A model generated the notes under the pieces. That model saw nothing but the letters and a program-made list of their open reading frames with translations, was not told the origin of the DNA and did no database searches. Source: Desulfovibrionaceae bacterium UBA930 (GTDB lineage Bacteria; Desulfobacterota; Desulfovibrionia; Desulfovibrionales; Desulfovibrionaceae). Taken from it: a stretch of 10,963 bases of DNA. Of this stretch, positions 1 through 7,597 are shown in pieces (position 1 is the stretch's first letter; every line of letters starts with the position of its first letter). The DNA lies in the NCBI GenBank assembly GCA_002293605.1, contig DBDO01000143.1:917-11879 (forward strand). Direction: 5' to 3'. A program made the translations under genes and the position numbers.

Positions 1-158
1 TCCAGATTGACGGTACGCTGAAAGTCGGTGCTGACCCGGCGCACATCGGACATGACTTTTGTAACGGTGCGTATGATTCTGGGCAGGTGCTCGGGGCCGA
101 GAACCAGTATGCCCACCAGGACGATGACGAATAATTCAGTGGTGCCGATGCCGAACAT
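1..158 (-). CDS. tatB: Sec-independent (twin-arginine) translocase subunit TatB, N-terminal part, cut by the window edge
   Basis: TatB works with TatC as the receptor that recognises twin-arginine signal peptides of folded proteins at the inner membrane. The first 52 codons are visible, beginning MFGIGTTELFVIVLVGILVLG. Residues 6-20 form one short membrane helix with the typical Glu at position 8. The Gly21-Pro22 hinge follows, then an amphipathic basic segment (EHLPRIIRTVTKVMSDVRR). This is the TatA/B architecture. Glu8 and the LGPEHLP hinge favour TatB over TatA. The ATG lies only 6 bases after the guaA stop, so the gene is probably co-transcribed with guaBA and served by a GGGA about 10 bases upstream. 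The C-terminal region is outside the window, so total length and the tatC neighbour cannot be seen. Confidence 0.88.
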   Translation of the reverse strand, partial: MFGIGTTELFVIVLVGILVLGPEHLPRIIRTVTKVMSDVRRVSTDFQRTVNL

Positions 159-164
159 AAACGA

Positions 165-1709
165 TTATTCCCATTCGATGGTGCTGGGCGGTTTTGAGGA
201 GATATCGTACACCACCCTGTTCACTCCTTTGACCTCGCGGATAATGCGACCGGAAATGGCCGCGAGCAGCTCATAAGGCAGGCGGGTCCAGTCTGCGGTC
301 ATGGCGTCCACGCTGTCAACAATGCGCAGGGCCACCACATTTTCATAGGTGCGGGCATCGCCCATAACGCCAACGGTGCGCAGGGGCAAAAGCACGGCAA
401 ACCCCTGCCAGACCTTGCGTGCCCAGCCCGCTTTCTTCAGCTCGTCACGCACGATGAAGTCAGCCTGGCGCAGCACGGCCAGGCGCTCTTCGCTCACAGC
501 GCCGAGAATACGCACGGCCAGTCCAGGTCCGGGGAAGGGTTGCCGCCAGATGAACTCCTCGGGCAGGCCAAGCTCTATGCCCAGGGCGCGCACTTCATCC
601 TTGAAAAGCTCGCGCAGGGGCTCGATAAGGCCAAGGCTCATCTCTTCGGGCAACCCGCCCACATTGTGGTGGCTTTTGATGACCACGCCCTTGGCGGAGT
701 AGGATTCAATAATGTCGGGGTAAATTGTGCCCTGACCGAGAAAGCGCACCTTGGGCAGCTTTTTGGCTTCGCGATCAAAGACTTCGATAAAGGTATGCCC
801 GATGATTTTGCGCTTTTGTTCCGGGTCTTCCACACCTTTGAGCTTGTCGAGAAAAAGCTCCTGGGCCTTGATGTGGTGCAGGTTGAGGCCGGGCATATGC
901 GTACTGAGCATACTGACCACCTCTTCGCCTTCGTCCAGGCGCATAAGCCCGTGATCCACGAAAATGCAGTGCAACTGGCTGCCGATGGCCCGATGCAAAA
1001 TAGCGGCGACAACAGTAGAGTCCACGCCGCCGGACAGGGCAAGCACCACATCGGCATCGCCCACCTTGGCCCGGCATTCTTCAATGGCCTGGTCCACAAA
1101 GGAGCGTACTGTCCAGTCGGGCTTTAACCCGGCAATGCCGAAGAGAAAGTTGTGCAGCATCTGCGTACCGTGGGTGCTGTGGTGCACTTCCGGGTGAAAC
1201 TGCACGGCGTAGATGTTTTTGCTTTCATCGGCCATGGCGGCTATGCGCACTCCGGGCGTGGAGGCTATGGCGCGAAAGGAGGTCGGCAGGGCCGTAACTG
1301 TATTGCCGTGCGACATCCAGACCGTAAAGGGCGCGTTTTCGGGAATATCCTTCCAGAGTGGGGATGCGCCGTAAACGGTAAGCTCCGTGGGGCCGTATTC
1401 CCGATCCTGGGCTACGGACAAGGCCCCCCCCAGGGTGTGCGCCAGAAGCTGCATGCCGTAGCAGACGCCAAGAACCGGCACGCGCAGTTCCAAAATGGCC
1501 GGGCTTAAGGTCGGCGCGCCTTCTTCACCCACATCATCCGGCCCGCCGGAGAGGATGATAGCGGAGGGTGCGGCCTCCCGGATGCGCTCATCCGCAGCGG
1601 TGCAGGGTAAAATTTCCGAATACACGCCAGCCTCGCGCACACGCCGGGCGATAAGCTGGGTGTACTGGGAGCCGTAATCGATGATGAGAACCTTGGAGTA
1701 TGTTGTCAT
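165..1709 (-). CDS. guaA: GMP synthase (glutamine-hydrolysing)
   Basis: GMP synthase aminates XMP to GMP using ATP and glutamine, the last step of de novo GMP synthesis, in the cytoplasm. The 514-residue protein has the normal family length and two-domain layout. The N-terminal class I glutamine amidotransferase (about 1-195) carries the nucleophile Cys83 in GVCYGMQ and the His172/Glu174 pair in FHPEV. The ATP pyrophosphatase domain (about 205-385) carries the PP-loop SGGVDS at 226-231. The C-terminal dimerisation domain ends in the family hallmark PPSTIEWE, so the gene is complete. The start at 1709 gives a typical N terminus (MTTYSKVLIIDYGSQYTQLI), although its Shine-Dalgarno is weak. It follows guaB on the same strand after 195 bases filled with hairpins, and tatB begins 6 bases after its stop. 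Confidence 0.97.
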   Translation of the reverse strand: MTTYSKVLIIDYGSQYTQLIARRVREAGVYSEILPCTAADERIREAAPSAIILSGGPDDVGEEGAPTLSPAILELRVPVLGVCYGMQLLAHTLGGALSVAQDREYGPTELTVYGASPLWKDIPENAPFTVWMSHGNTVTALPTSFRAIASTPGVRIAAMADESKNIYAVQFHPEVHHSTHGTQMLHNFLFGIAGLKPDWTVRSFVDQAIEECRAKVGDADVVLALSGGVDSTVVAAILHRAIGSQLHCIFVDHGLMRLDEGEEVVSMLSTHMPGLNLHHIKAQELFLDKLKGVEDPEQKRKIIGHTFIEVFDREAKKLPKVRFLGQGTIYPDIIESYSAKGVVIKSHHNVGGLPEEMSLGLIEPLRELFKDEVRALGIELGLPEEFIWRQPFPGPGLAVRILGAVSEERLAVLRQADFIVRDELKKAGWARKVWQGFAVLLPLRTVGVMGDARTYENVVALRIVDSVDAMTADWTRLPYELLAAISGRIIREVKGVNRVVYDISSKPPSTIEWE

Positions 1710-1750
1710 ATAAAAGAACCAGATGCTTTTTTAGTTGTATGCCCTGCGCT

Positions 1751-1887
1751 CAAGGAAAACGCGTCTCCTTGCACATAGCCGAAAAGCGGCGGAGCCGCTT
1801 TTCGGCGAAGAGGGTCAAGGGGACTCGTCCCCTTGCGGGAGTCCAGAGGGCTCTGCCCTCTGGCGGGGTTTGGGGCGGAGCCCCAAA
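1751..1887. repeat. Array of stacked intergenic hairpins between guaB and guaA
   Basis: Four perfect inverted repeats stand in a row. Arms 1778-1790/1794-1806 have 13 bp and loop gga. Arms 1816-1824/1827-1835 have 9 bp, with the innermost pair probably open. Arms 1843-1851/1855-1863 have 9 bp and loop tct. Arms 1869-1876/1880-1887 have 8 bp and loop gga. Spacers are 9, 7 and 5 bases. A fifth, weaker hairpin (6 bp) lies at 1751-1756/1766-1771 around an ACGCGT. All stems are G/C-rich with tiny loops. None is followed by a clear U-run in the direction of guaBA transcription, so they do not look like simple intrinsic terminators. Similar stacked hairpins are, as I recall, dispersed in Desulfovibrio-type genomes. 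Here they would be transcribed between two co-oriented genes and could stabilise or attenuate the message. Confidence 0.85.
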
Positions 1888-1904
1888 GGTGTTAAGAAAC
1901 AGTC

Positions 1905-3365
1905 CTAGCCCTGATCGACCTGATAGTTCGGCGCTTCCTTGGTGATAATGACGTCATGCACATGGCTTTCACGCAGACCGGCCGGGGATATTTCCACAAA
2001 GCGGGCCTTGCTGCGCAGCTCTTCAAGGTTGGCTGCTCCGACATAGCCCATGCCGGAGCGCAGGCCCCCCACCAATTGGTACAGGTTGTCGCTGACAGGG
2101 CCTTTGTAGGGAACGCGGCCCACAATGCCTTCCGGCACCAGTTTCTTCGATTTTTCCTGAAAGTAGCGGTCCGAGCTGCCGTCTTTCATGGCATCAATGG
2201 AGCCCATGCCCCGATATATTTTATAGCGGCGGCCCTGGTAAAGAATGGTTTCTCCGGGGCTTTCCTCGGAACCGGCAAAAAGCCCGCCAATCATGACGCT
2301 GTGCGCGCCAACGGCCATGGCCTTGACAATATCGCCGGAATACTTGATGCCGCCGTCCGCGATAACGCAACGATCCAGCTTGACGGCGGCTTTTACAGCC
2401 TCCTGCACGGCAGTGATTTGCGGCACGCCCACCCCGGCGACAATGCGGGTGGTACAGATGGAGCCGGGGCCGATGCCGACCTTTACCGCGTCCGCCCCTG
2501 CCTCCAGAATGGCTTTAGCCCCTTCAAAGGTACCTATGTTTCCGGCGATGATCTGGCAGGAGGGCCAGGCCGCGCGCACGTCCCGAATGGCTTTGAGCAC
2601 GTTGGCCGAATGCCCGTGGGCAGAATCGAGCACCAGAAAGTCCGCCTCGGCCGCGAGCAGGGCTTCGGCCCTGGGCAGACAGTCGGCCCCGACTCCGATG
2701 GCCCCGCCCACGCGCAGACGGCCCTTGTCGTCCTTGCAGGCGCTCGGGTATTTTTTAATTTTTTCGACATCCTTCATGGTGATCAGGCCGCGCAGCAGCC
2801 TGTTCTCATCAACAACAAGGAGCTTTTCAATACGGTTTTTATGCAGGTGTTCCTTGGCTTCTTCCAGGGTGGTGCCCACCGGCACGGTGATGAGGTTGCG
2901 CTTGGTCATGCGATCCTTGACCAGGGTCTGATCGGGATCTTTGACAAAACGCACGTCTCTGTTGGTCAGAATGCCCGCAAGCCTGGCCCCGCGCACCACA
3001 GGCAGGCCGGAAACCCGGTAGCGGCTCATCAGGGCAAGGGCCGCAGCCACGGTATCGTTGGGGTGGATGGTAACCGGATCGGTGATCATGCCGCTTTCGG
3101 ACTTTTTCACCTTTTCGATTTCAAGCCGTTGGCTTTCAATGGGAATATTTTTATGAACAACGCCCACTCCGCCGTTCCGGGCCATGGAAATGGCCATGTC
3201 GGCTTCGGTGACCGTGTCCATAGCGGCGGACACAAGCGGAATATTCAAGCGAATGGAAGGGGTAAGGTAGGAAGCGACGTTGACCATATCCGGCGTTGTT
3301 TCGGAAAAGCCGGGAAGGAGCAGCACATCGTCAAAAGTCAAACCTTTGCCCATAACATGACCCAT
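1905..3365 (-). CDS. guaB: Inosine-5'-monophosphate dehydrogenase
   Basis: IMPDH oxidises IMP to XMP with NAD+, the committed step toward GMP, in the cytoplasm. The 486-residue protein has the usual length. A (beta/alpha)8 barrel is interrupted by a Bateman module of two CBS domains (about 94-150 and 154-208), which in this family binds regulatory nucleotides. The catalytic loop GPGSICTTRI places the nucleophile at Cys304. IADGGI at 335-340 binds the IMP phosphate region, and YRGMGS at 384-389 precedes the mobile flap. The C terminus ESHVHDVIITKEAPNY is family-typical. Of two Met candidates, the first (3365) is preferred because AGAGG lies 5 bases upstream; Met5 has no such site. The gene sits behind a strong promoter at 3455-3484 and upstream of guaA on the same strand. 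Confidence 0.98.
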   Translation of the reverse strand: MGHVMGKGLTFDDVLLLPGFSETTPDMVNVASYLTPSIRLNIPLVSAAMDTVTEADMAISMARNGGVGVVHKNIPIESQRLEIEKVKKSESGMITDPVTIHPNDTVAAALALMSRYRVSGLPVVRGARLAGILTNRDVRFVKDPDQTLVKDRMTKRNLITVPVGTTLEEAKEHLHKNRIEKLLVVDENRLLRGLITMKDVEKIKKYPSACKDDKGRLRVGGAIGVGADCLPRAEALLAAEADFLVLDSAHGHSANVLKAIRDVRAAWPSCQIIAGNIGTFEGAKAILEAGADAVKVGIGPGSICTTRIVAGVGVPQITAVQEAVKAAVKLDRCVIADGGIKYSGDIVKAMAVGAHSVMIGGLFAGSEESPGETILYQGRRYKIYRGMGSIDAMKDGSSDRYFQEKSKKLVPEGIVGRVPYKGPVSDNLYQLVGGLRSGMGYVGAANLEELRSKARFVEISPAGLRESHVHDVIITKEAPNYQVDQG

Positions 3366-3690
3366 AACAGCCTCTTTCAGGACTGGCGCATAGACAACCC
3401 GGAAAAGGCCCGGCGTCTGGAGGGCCTCACCGGTAACCGAGTTAATAATCCTTTATTATAAGAATCAAGAAGGAGTCCTGTCAAGGAAGATAAAAAGCTG
3501 AGAGCAAAGTCGAGGCGCGAAGTTTGGATTCGTTCCATACCGCTCTTTGCAGTACAAATTTTTCTTGAAGGCGGTGGGGAAGCGGGATAGGCTTAATTCA
3601 GTCTAAATTATTGACGGACGGCGCAACGCCAAAAGCATTATGGAGGAAAGGCTGCTGCGCTTGCAGGCAGTACAGCCTTAAGGAAAAAAT
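3366..3690. other. Divergent intergenic region between guaB and the DUF486 gene
   Basis: The 325 bases hold the guaB leader and promoter on the minus strand and the upstream region of the small membrane protein on the plus strand. For the plus-strand gene the best promoter guess is TTGACG (3611-3616) with CATTAT (3636-3641), but the 19-base spacer is long, so this is weak. A small hairpin (GGCG/CGCC) lies at 3620-3630. I find no RNA gene, repeat or convincing extra coding frame here. Confidence 0.5.
3455..3484 (-). promoter_or_regulatory. Sigma-70-type promoter for guaB (consensus hexamers)
   Basis: On the minus strand a perfect TTGACA (3479-3484) is followed after 18 bases by a perfect TATAAT (3455-3460). 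Transcription would start near 3448 and leave a leader of roughly 80 bases before the guaB ATG. I see no known purine riboswitch core in that leader, only short GC-rich inverted segments (for example CCGG pairs around 3400-3416). No PurR-like palindrome is obvious. The hexamers suggest strong constitutive transcription. Confidence 0.75.
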
Positions 3691-4044
3691 ATGGCACCCC
3701 AATTGCCTGTTCCCCTTATATCGATAGCCCTGCTGCTCTGCTCCAATATCTTTATGACCGCCGCCTGGTACGGGCATCTCAAGTTTCCGGGGGCTACCCT
3801 CTGGCGGGTTGTGCTGATAAGCTGGGGCCTCGCCTTTTTTGAATACTGCCTGCAAGTGCCTGCCAACCGGTACGGCTACGGCTATTTTAACGCGGCAGAG
3901 TTGAAAACCATCCAGGAAGTGCTCTCCCTGACCGTGTTCATGGTCTTTTCCGTGCTCTACCTTGGCGAACCCTTACAGTGGAACCATGTGCTGGGTTTTG
4001 CCCTGATCGTGCTCGCGGCCTTTGTTATTTTTCATAAGTGGTAG
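3691..4044 (+). CDS. Small four-helix membrane protein, DUF486 (DMT-like) family
   Basis: The 117-residue protein has four predicted membrane helices, at about residues 8-27, 37-56, 76-92 and 98-114. The spacing and the conserved stretches SNIFMTAAWYGHLKF, SWGLAFFEYCLQVPANRYGY and LKTIQEV match the DUF486/DMT-like family (COG3169 in my recollection). The family resembles half of a drug/metabolite transporter, but no substrate is established, so a transport role is only inferred. The start is well supported by AAGGA 6 bases upstream of the ATG. It is a single gene: guaB is divergent upstream and the beta-CASP nuclease is convergent downstream. Length equals that of family members and nothing looks truncated. 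Confidence 0.88.
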   Translation: MAPQLPVPLISIALLLCSNIFMTAAWYGHLKFPGATLWRVVLISWGLAFFEYCLQVPANRYGYGYFNAAELKTIQEVLSLTVFMVFSVLYLGEPLQWNHVLGFALIVLAAFVIFHKW

Positions 4045-4067
4045 AGATTGCCCCTTTTTCCTGAAAA

Positions 4068-4106
4068 GCGGCGGGTTATGAGAGCCTTCAACCCAGTTTT
4101 GCCCGT
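4068..4106. terminator. Possible weak bidirectional terminator between convergent genes
   Basis: Between the DUF486 stop and the convergent nuclease stop, GGGTT (from about 4074) can pair with AACCC (about 4091-4095) around a 12-base loop. It is followed by AGTTTT on the plus strand and by GCCGCTTTT on the minus strand. The stem is only 5 bp (a few more with a bulge) and the T-runs are short, so this is a plausible location rather than a firm call. Confidence 0.3.
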
Positions 4107-4121
4107 CTGTCCCCCATCTGG

Positions 4122-5744
4122 CTACCGGGCCTGCAATTGCGAAACAATCTGCATCAGGCGCTTGTTGAGCTCCTGTAATTGTTCCCGAATTTCCGTCTGA
4201 TCGGCCCAGGATTTGCTCCCGGCCCCGGCAAGTCCTGCCTTAAGCTGCTCGAACCTGTCTTCGCTTTCCTTAAGCAGCCAAGGCCAGTTGATTGTTTTCT
4301 CGGCGCTCAGGCTTGGGTCAGGATGCAGGGCTGGGGTCTTGCCCGGCTCCAGGGTAATCTGCTCAAGATAGGCCGGAATGCTCACGTTCAGGCCAAAGCG
4401 CCCCCGCAGCAAACCGGCCAGGGTCTGCTGGGCCTTTTCCTCCCCGTGCACCAAAAATACCTTCAGGTCTTGATGGTGGAAGGCCTCTACCCAGTCGAGC
4501 ATCTGGCTTTGCCCGGCATGCCCGGAAAAGCCGCCTATGGTGTAAATTTTCGCCGCCACCTTGATTTCATCGCCCAAAAGGGTCAGGGATTTGGCCCCAT
4601 CCACGATTTTGCGCCCTGGCGTACCCACGGCCTGATAGCCCGCGAACACAATGGCAGCCCCTTCGCGCCAGAGGTTGTGGCGCAAGTGATGTTTGATGCG
4701 CCCGGCATTGCACATGCCGCTTGCGGAAATGACAATGGCCGGTCCTTGCTGTCGGTTGATGGCCTGCGATTCCTCGGTGCTCGGCGTATAGACAAGACCC
4801 GGCAGGCTTAAGGGGTCTTCCCCGTTGTTCAGCAGTTCACGCGCTTCGCGATCAAAATATTCCCCATGCCTGCGGAAGATCTCCGTGGCCTTGATGGCCA
4901 GGGGGCTGTCCACATATACGGGAATGCCTCTGGGCAGCCTGCCCTCCTTATGCAAAAGAAAAAGGGTGTATATGATTTCCTGGGTGCGCTCTACCGCAAA
5001 GGCCGGGATGATGGTTTTCTGCCCTCTGGCCGAGGCATAGGCCACGGCTTCGGCCAGTTCCTCCCTGCTTCTCCCTTCGTCCTTGTGGTTGCGGTCTCCG
5101 TAAGTGGATTCCATAAAGAGATAATCGGCTTTAATGCCGGGGCGCTCCGGATCCTTCACGATCAGGGCCTTGGGCCGTCCGAGATCTCCGGAAAAGAGCA
5201 GTTGGCTTTGCCTGCCCCCCTCGTTTACGGTCAGCTCCAGGAAGGACGAGCCCAGAATATGCCCGGCATCGCGAAAGCAAACGGAAAGGCCAGAGGCAGG
5301 GGAAAAAAGTCGATCGTAGTCTTGAGGCTTGAGCAAAGCGGCTGCTTGGGCCGCGTCTTCCCGCGTATACAGGGCTTCAACAAAACTGCCGCCGCGCCTG
5401 GCCCGTTTGCGGTTGGCCCACTCAGCTTCCATCTCCTGAATATGCGCGCTGTCCAGCAGCATGATGTCCAAAAGATCCTGGGTCGGCTTGGTGCAGTATA
5501 CGGGACCGCTAAAGCCCTCCTTGACCATGCGCGGCAAAAGCCCGCTATGGTCGATATGGGCGTGGGTCAGCAAGATGAAATCAAGCTCCGCCGCCCTGTA
5601 GGCCGCTGAATGCTTGTTGCGCTTTTCTATTTCAGCGTTGCCCTGATGCATGCCGCAATCAACGGCAAAGCGATGGCTCGCAGCTTCAATGACATAACAG
5701 GAACCCGTGACGGTTCTGGCCGCGCCCAACATCTGGATTTGCAT
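4122..5744 (-). CDS. Beta-CASP metallo-beta-lactamase nuclease (CPSF73/YSH1-like RNA-processing exonuclease family)
   Basis: Members of this family are zinc-dependent nucleases, many acting on RNA; the substrate here is inferred from family only. The 540-residue protein has HAHIDH at 61-66, His162 in GHILGSS and Asp187 in FSGDLGR, which are the core metal ligands. The beta-CASP insert carries motif A (Glu212 in MESTYGDR), motif B (His409 in GFSGHAG) and motif C (His433 in LVHGE). All catalytic residues are present. A charged, helical C-terminal tail (about 480-540) follows the catalytic core. The frame can be read from a GTG at 5750, but GGAG (5750-5753) sits 5 bases before the ATG at 5744, so that ATG is the likely start; family proteins also begin M-x-I-Q-x-LGAARTVTGS. 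The gene starts 56 bases after the rlpA stop on the same strand, with no clear terminator between. Confidence 0.93.
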   Translation of the reverse strand: MQIQMLGAARTVTGSCYVIEAASHRFAVDCGMHQGNAEIEKRNKHSAAYRAAELDFILLTHAHIDHSGLLPRMVKEGFSGPVYCTKPTQDLLDIMLLDSAHIQEMEAEWANRKRARRGGSFVEALYTREDAAQAAALLKPQDYDRLFSPASGLSVCFRDAGHILGSSFLELTVNEGGRQSQLLFSGDLGRPKALIVKDPERPGIKADYLFMESTYGDRNHKDEGRSREELAEAVAYASARGQKTIIPAFAVERTQEIIYTLFLLHKEGRLPRGIPVYVDSPLAIKATEIFRRHGEYFDREARELLNNGEDPLSLPGLVYTPSTEESQAINRQQGPAIVISASGMCNAGRIKHHLRHNLWREGAAIVFAGYQAVGTPGRKIVDGAKSLTLLGDEIKVAAKIYTIGGFSGHAGQSQMLDWVEAFHHQDLKVFLVHGEEKAQQTLAGLLRGRFGLNVSIPAYLEQITLEPGKTPALHPDPSLSAEKTINWPWLLKESEDRFEQLKAGLAGAGSKSWADQTEIREQLQELNKRLMQIVSQLQAR

Positions 5745-5800
5745 AGTCACTCCGTGGGAAAAAGCTACAGCTATGGAAGCGCGGGTTAATGCGCCTTTCC

Positions 5801-6571
5801 CTAATCAGCAACAACAAAAGCGTTCGGATAGTCCGCTCCCATGGTCTCTGCCGCGCGCTCGGCCTTGCCCAAATCGCCGTACGGTCCGGCCTGCACCCGC
5901 CAGAAGCTCAGTTGTTCGGCCCAGGCCAGGCGCGCGCCAAGGCCCTGTCCCCTGAGTCTGGCCGCCAGGCCCTCGGCATTGGATTTATTGGCAAAGGCTC
6001 CGATTTGCACATAAAAACTTCCGGCCAGCACGCCGTCTTTGAGTCCGGCCACCGCGCCCTGCGTTTCCAGCAAAACCGGCGCAGTGCCTTTGGCGAGCAT
6101 ACCTATTTTTTCAGCCCCGGTCCGGGTCAGGTCAATGACCCGGTCGGCCACAAAGGGGCCCCGGTCGTTAATACGCACCACGATGGATTTGCCGTTTTCC
6201 CTGTTTGTGACCTTGACTTTGGTGCCAAAAGGTAAAAGCTTGTGCGCCGCCGTCATGCCGTACATGTCGTAGCGTTCGCCGTTGGCGGTCTGCTTGCCGT
6301 GAAAGTCCGGCCCATACCACGAGGCAATGCCCTGCTCCCGGAAGCCGTGCGAGGAAAGCAGGGGGTAGTAGGTTTTACCCTTGATGGTGTAAGGCTTGGA
6401 GCCGCGCGCGCCTTTTTTGACCGATACCCCGGCGGGCGCATCTGTGGAAGAGCTGCCGCGCCCTCCGATAAGGGAGCAGCCTGTGAGCAGGGCCGCAAAA
6501 GCGAAGAGAAGAAGGAGCGGCACAAGGCGGGGGCGGGGCGCAAAGGGGTGAGGCGGGGCAGATGCAGACAT
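5801..6571 (-). CDS. rlpA: RlpA-family septal lipoprotein with SPOR domain (lytic transglycosylase family)
   Basis: RlpA proteins are envelope lipoproteins; studied members cleave denuded glycan strands of peptidoglycan at the septum. From the ATG at 6571 the protein has 256 residues. A signal peptide with a hydrophobic core at 16-29 ends in the lipobox L29-T30-G31-C32, so Cys32 should be lipidated. A double-psi beta-barrel domain (about 80-170) carries ASWYGPDFHGKQTANGERYD and RINDRGPF, with Asp136 at the catalytic position. A C-terminal SPOR domain (about 185-256, SFYVQIGAFANKSNAEGLA) should bind denuded septal glycan. An ATG at 6601 would add ten residues but has no Shine-Dalgarno and lies within about 5 bases of a possible -10 (TACAAT, 6602-6607). 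The chosen start has GGAG 11 bases upstream, a long spacing, so the start is moderately sure. Confidence 0.92.
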   Translation of the reverse strand: MSASAPPHPFAPRPRLVPLLLLFAFAALLTGCSLIGGRGSSSTDAPAGVSVKKGARGSKPYTIKGKTYYPLLSSHGFREQGIASWYGPDFHGKQTANGERYDMYGMTAAHKLLPFGTKVKVTNRENGKSIVVRINDRGPFVADRVIDLTRTGAEKIGMLAKGTAPVLLETQGAVAGLKDGVLAGSFYVQIGAFANKSNAEGLAARLRGQGLGARLAWAEQLSFWRVQAGPYGDLGKAERAAETMGADYPNAFVVAD

Positions 6572-6790
6572 GCGTGCGCAGACTCCGATTTGGAATTGCA
6601 TATTGTAAAATGCAGATGCTTCATGATATCATGCAAGTGATGCAACGAAAAGGGCAATCTGGCCAAGCTCGCGCACTGCCGTGGGAGGAGGGCTTGTCGC
6701 CTCCTCGGCAGCATCCGCTTTTCTGCCCGGCGGAGAACCCTAAAATGGCGGAGCCTTGCCCCAGGCCGAGGCCCCGCCAGGAGAACGACC
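6572..6790. promoter_or_regulatory. Divergent regulatory region between rlpA and the TPR gene
   Basis: The 219-base gap contains several signals. On the minus strand TACAAT (6602-6607) is a candidate -10 for rlpA, with no good -35. A perfect 12-bp palindrome CATGATATCATG lies at 6622-6633. On the plus strand three hairpins follow one another: 6676-6680 plus 6685-6691 with 6700-6711 (GAGGAGG/CCTCCTC and CTGCC/GGCAG, with a 4-base bulge), 6714-6718/6730-6734 (TCCGC/GCGGA), and 6746-6751/6774-6779 (TGGCGG/CCGCCA) enclosing a smaller GCCT/AGGC stem. The last stem touches the AGGAG (6779-6783) that serves the TPR gene. I do not match these to a named riboswitch. Confidence 0.55.
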
Positions 6791-7597
6791 ATGTCGCAGG
6801 AACTGATTAAGGTGCGCACCGGGTTGAACAAGGTTTCATCCGATTTAAAGCGCGGTCAGCTCATCTCGGCGGCCACAGCCGTGCGCGAGGGCGCGCGCGT
6901 TTTTGGTCGCGTGGCCATGATCAAAAATGAGCAGGAGGAATGCGTCACCCTGCTGAAAACAGCCTGCGACTATCTGCGCTACAGCAAGGATATCACGGCG
7001 GTCTTTCCCCTGACCATAGAATATACGCCGGGCCAGGAACAGGCCCTGGCAGCGCTCATGAGCCAGTTGATCGAAATCCTGGAAGAAGCCCACCTGGAAG
7101 AGGCTATCGCCCGCCACAAAGCCTATCAGGCGGAACAACTGGAAAAAGGGCATAATGAGCTGCAACGCGGCGCGATTGACGAAGCCAGACAGACTCTGGG
7201 CAAGCTCAGTCAGGACTATTCCGAAGAGGCAGAGCTTTTGCTGAGTATCGGTGAAGAATTTATGCGCGCCGACCTGTTTGAGGATGCCTCCAAATATCTG
7301 GCGCTTGCCGTGCGCCTGCTGCCGGAAGACGCGCACGCGCTGAACCGTCTGGGCATTGCCAGACGCAAGCTGAGGCGCTTTGATGAAGCGGAGGTCGTCT
7401 ACATGCAGGCCCTGAAGCTGGAAACAGCGGACCCCAATCTCTTTTTCAACGTAGGCCGCCTCTACCTTGACTGGGAACACTGGGAAAAGGCCGCCTACTA
7501 CGCCAATCAGGCCCTTTCCTGCGCCCCGGACTTTACCGAAGCCGCCAAAATGGCCGGATATGCGGAGAAAAAGCACAGGACGAGCGGCGGCGCGTAG
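6791..7597 (+). CDS. Tetratricopeptide-repeat protein of unknown function
   Basis: The 268-residue protein has no signal peptide or membrane segment and is probably cytoplasmic. The first half (1-145) is helical and charged, with a coiled-coil-like stretch near 88-125 (EILEEAHLEEAIARHKAYQAEQLEKGHNEL is the core). Three TPR-type helix pairs follow at about 147-180, 181-214 and 215-248; the second (AHALNRLGIARRKLRRFDEA) and third (PNLFFNVGRLYLDWEHWEKA) are clear. TPR arrays bind partner proteins, so an adaptor role is inferred, but no partner is evident. I know the type as a conserved hypothetical in Desulfovibrio-like genomes but cannot name it. AGGAG lies 7 bases before the ATG. It is divergent from rlpA and convergent with the hemerythrin gene, so it is transcribed alone. 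Confidence 0.9.
   Translation: MSQELIKVRTGLNKVSSDLKRGQLISAATAVREGARVFGRVAMIKNEQEECVTLLKTACDYLRYSKDITAVFPLTIEYTPGQEQALAALMSQLIEILEEAHLEEAIARHKAYQAEQLEKGHNELQRGAIDEARQTLGKLSQDYSEEAELLLSIGEEFMRADLFEDASKYLALAVRLLPEDAHALNRLGIARRKLRRFDEAEVVYMQALKLETADPNLFFNVGRLYLDWEHWEKAAYYANQALSCAPDFTEAAKMAGYAEKKHRTSGGA

Noticed and set aside
1956..3461. A 501-codon open frame antisense to guaB
   Set aside because: It is the shadow of a GC-rich, strongly conserved gene; its translation shows no recognisable domain and has a biased composition.
3640..3681. A 13-residue leader peptide frame before the DUF486 gene
   Set aside because: No Shine-Dalgarno precedes it, and it has no runs of a regulatory amino acid; chance occurrence is likely.
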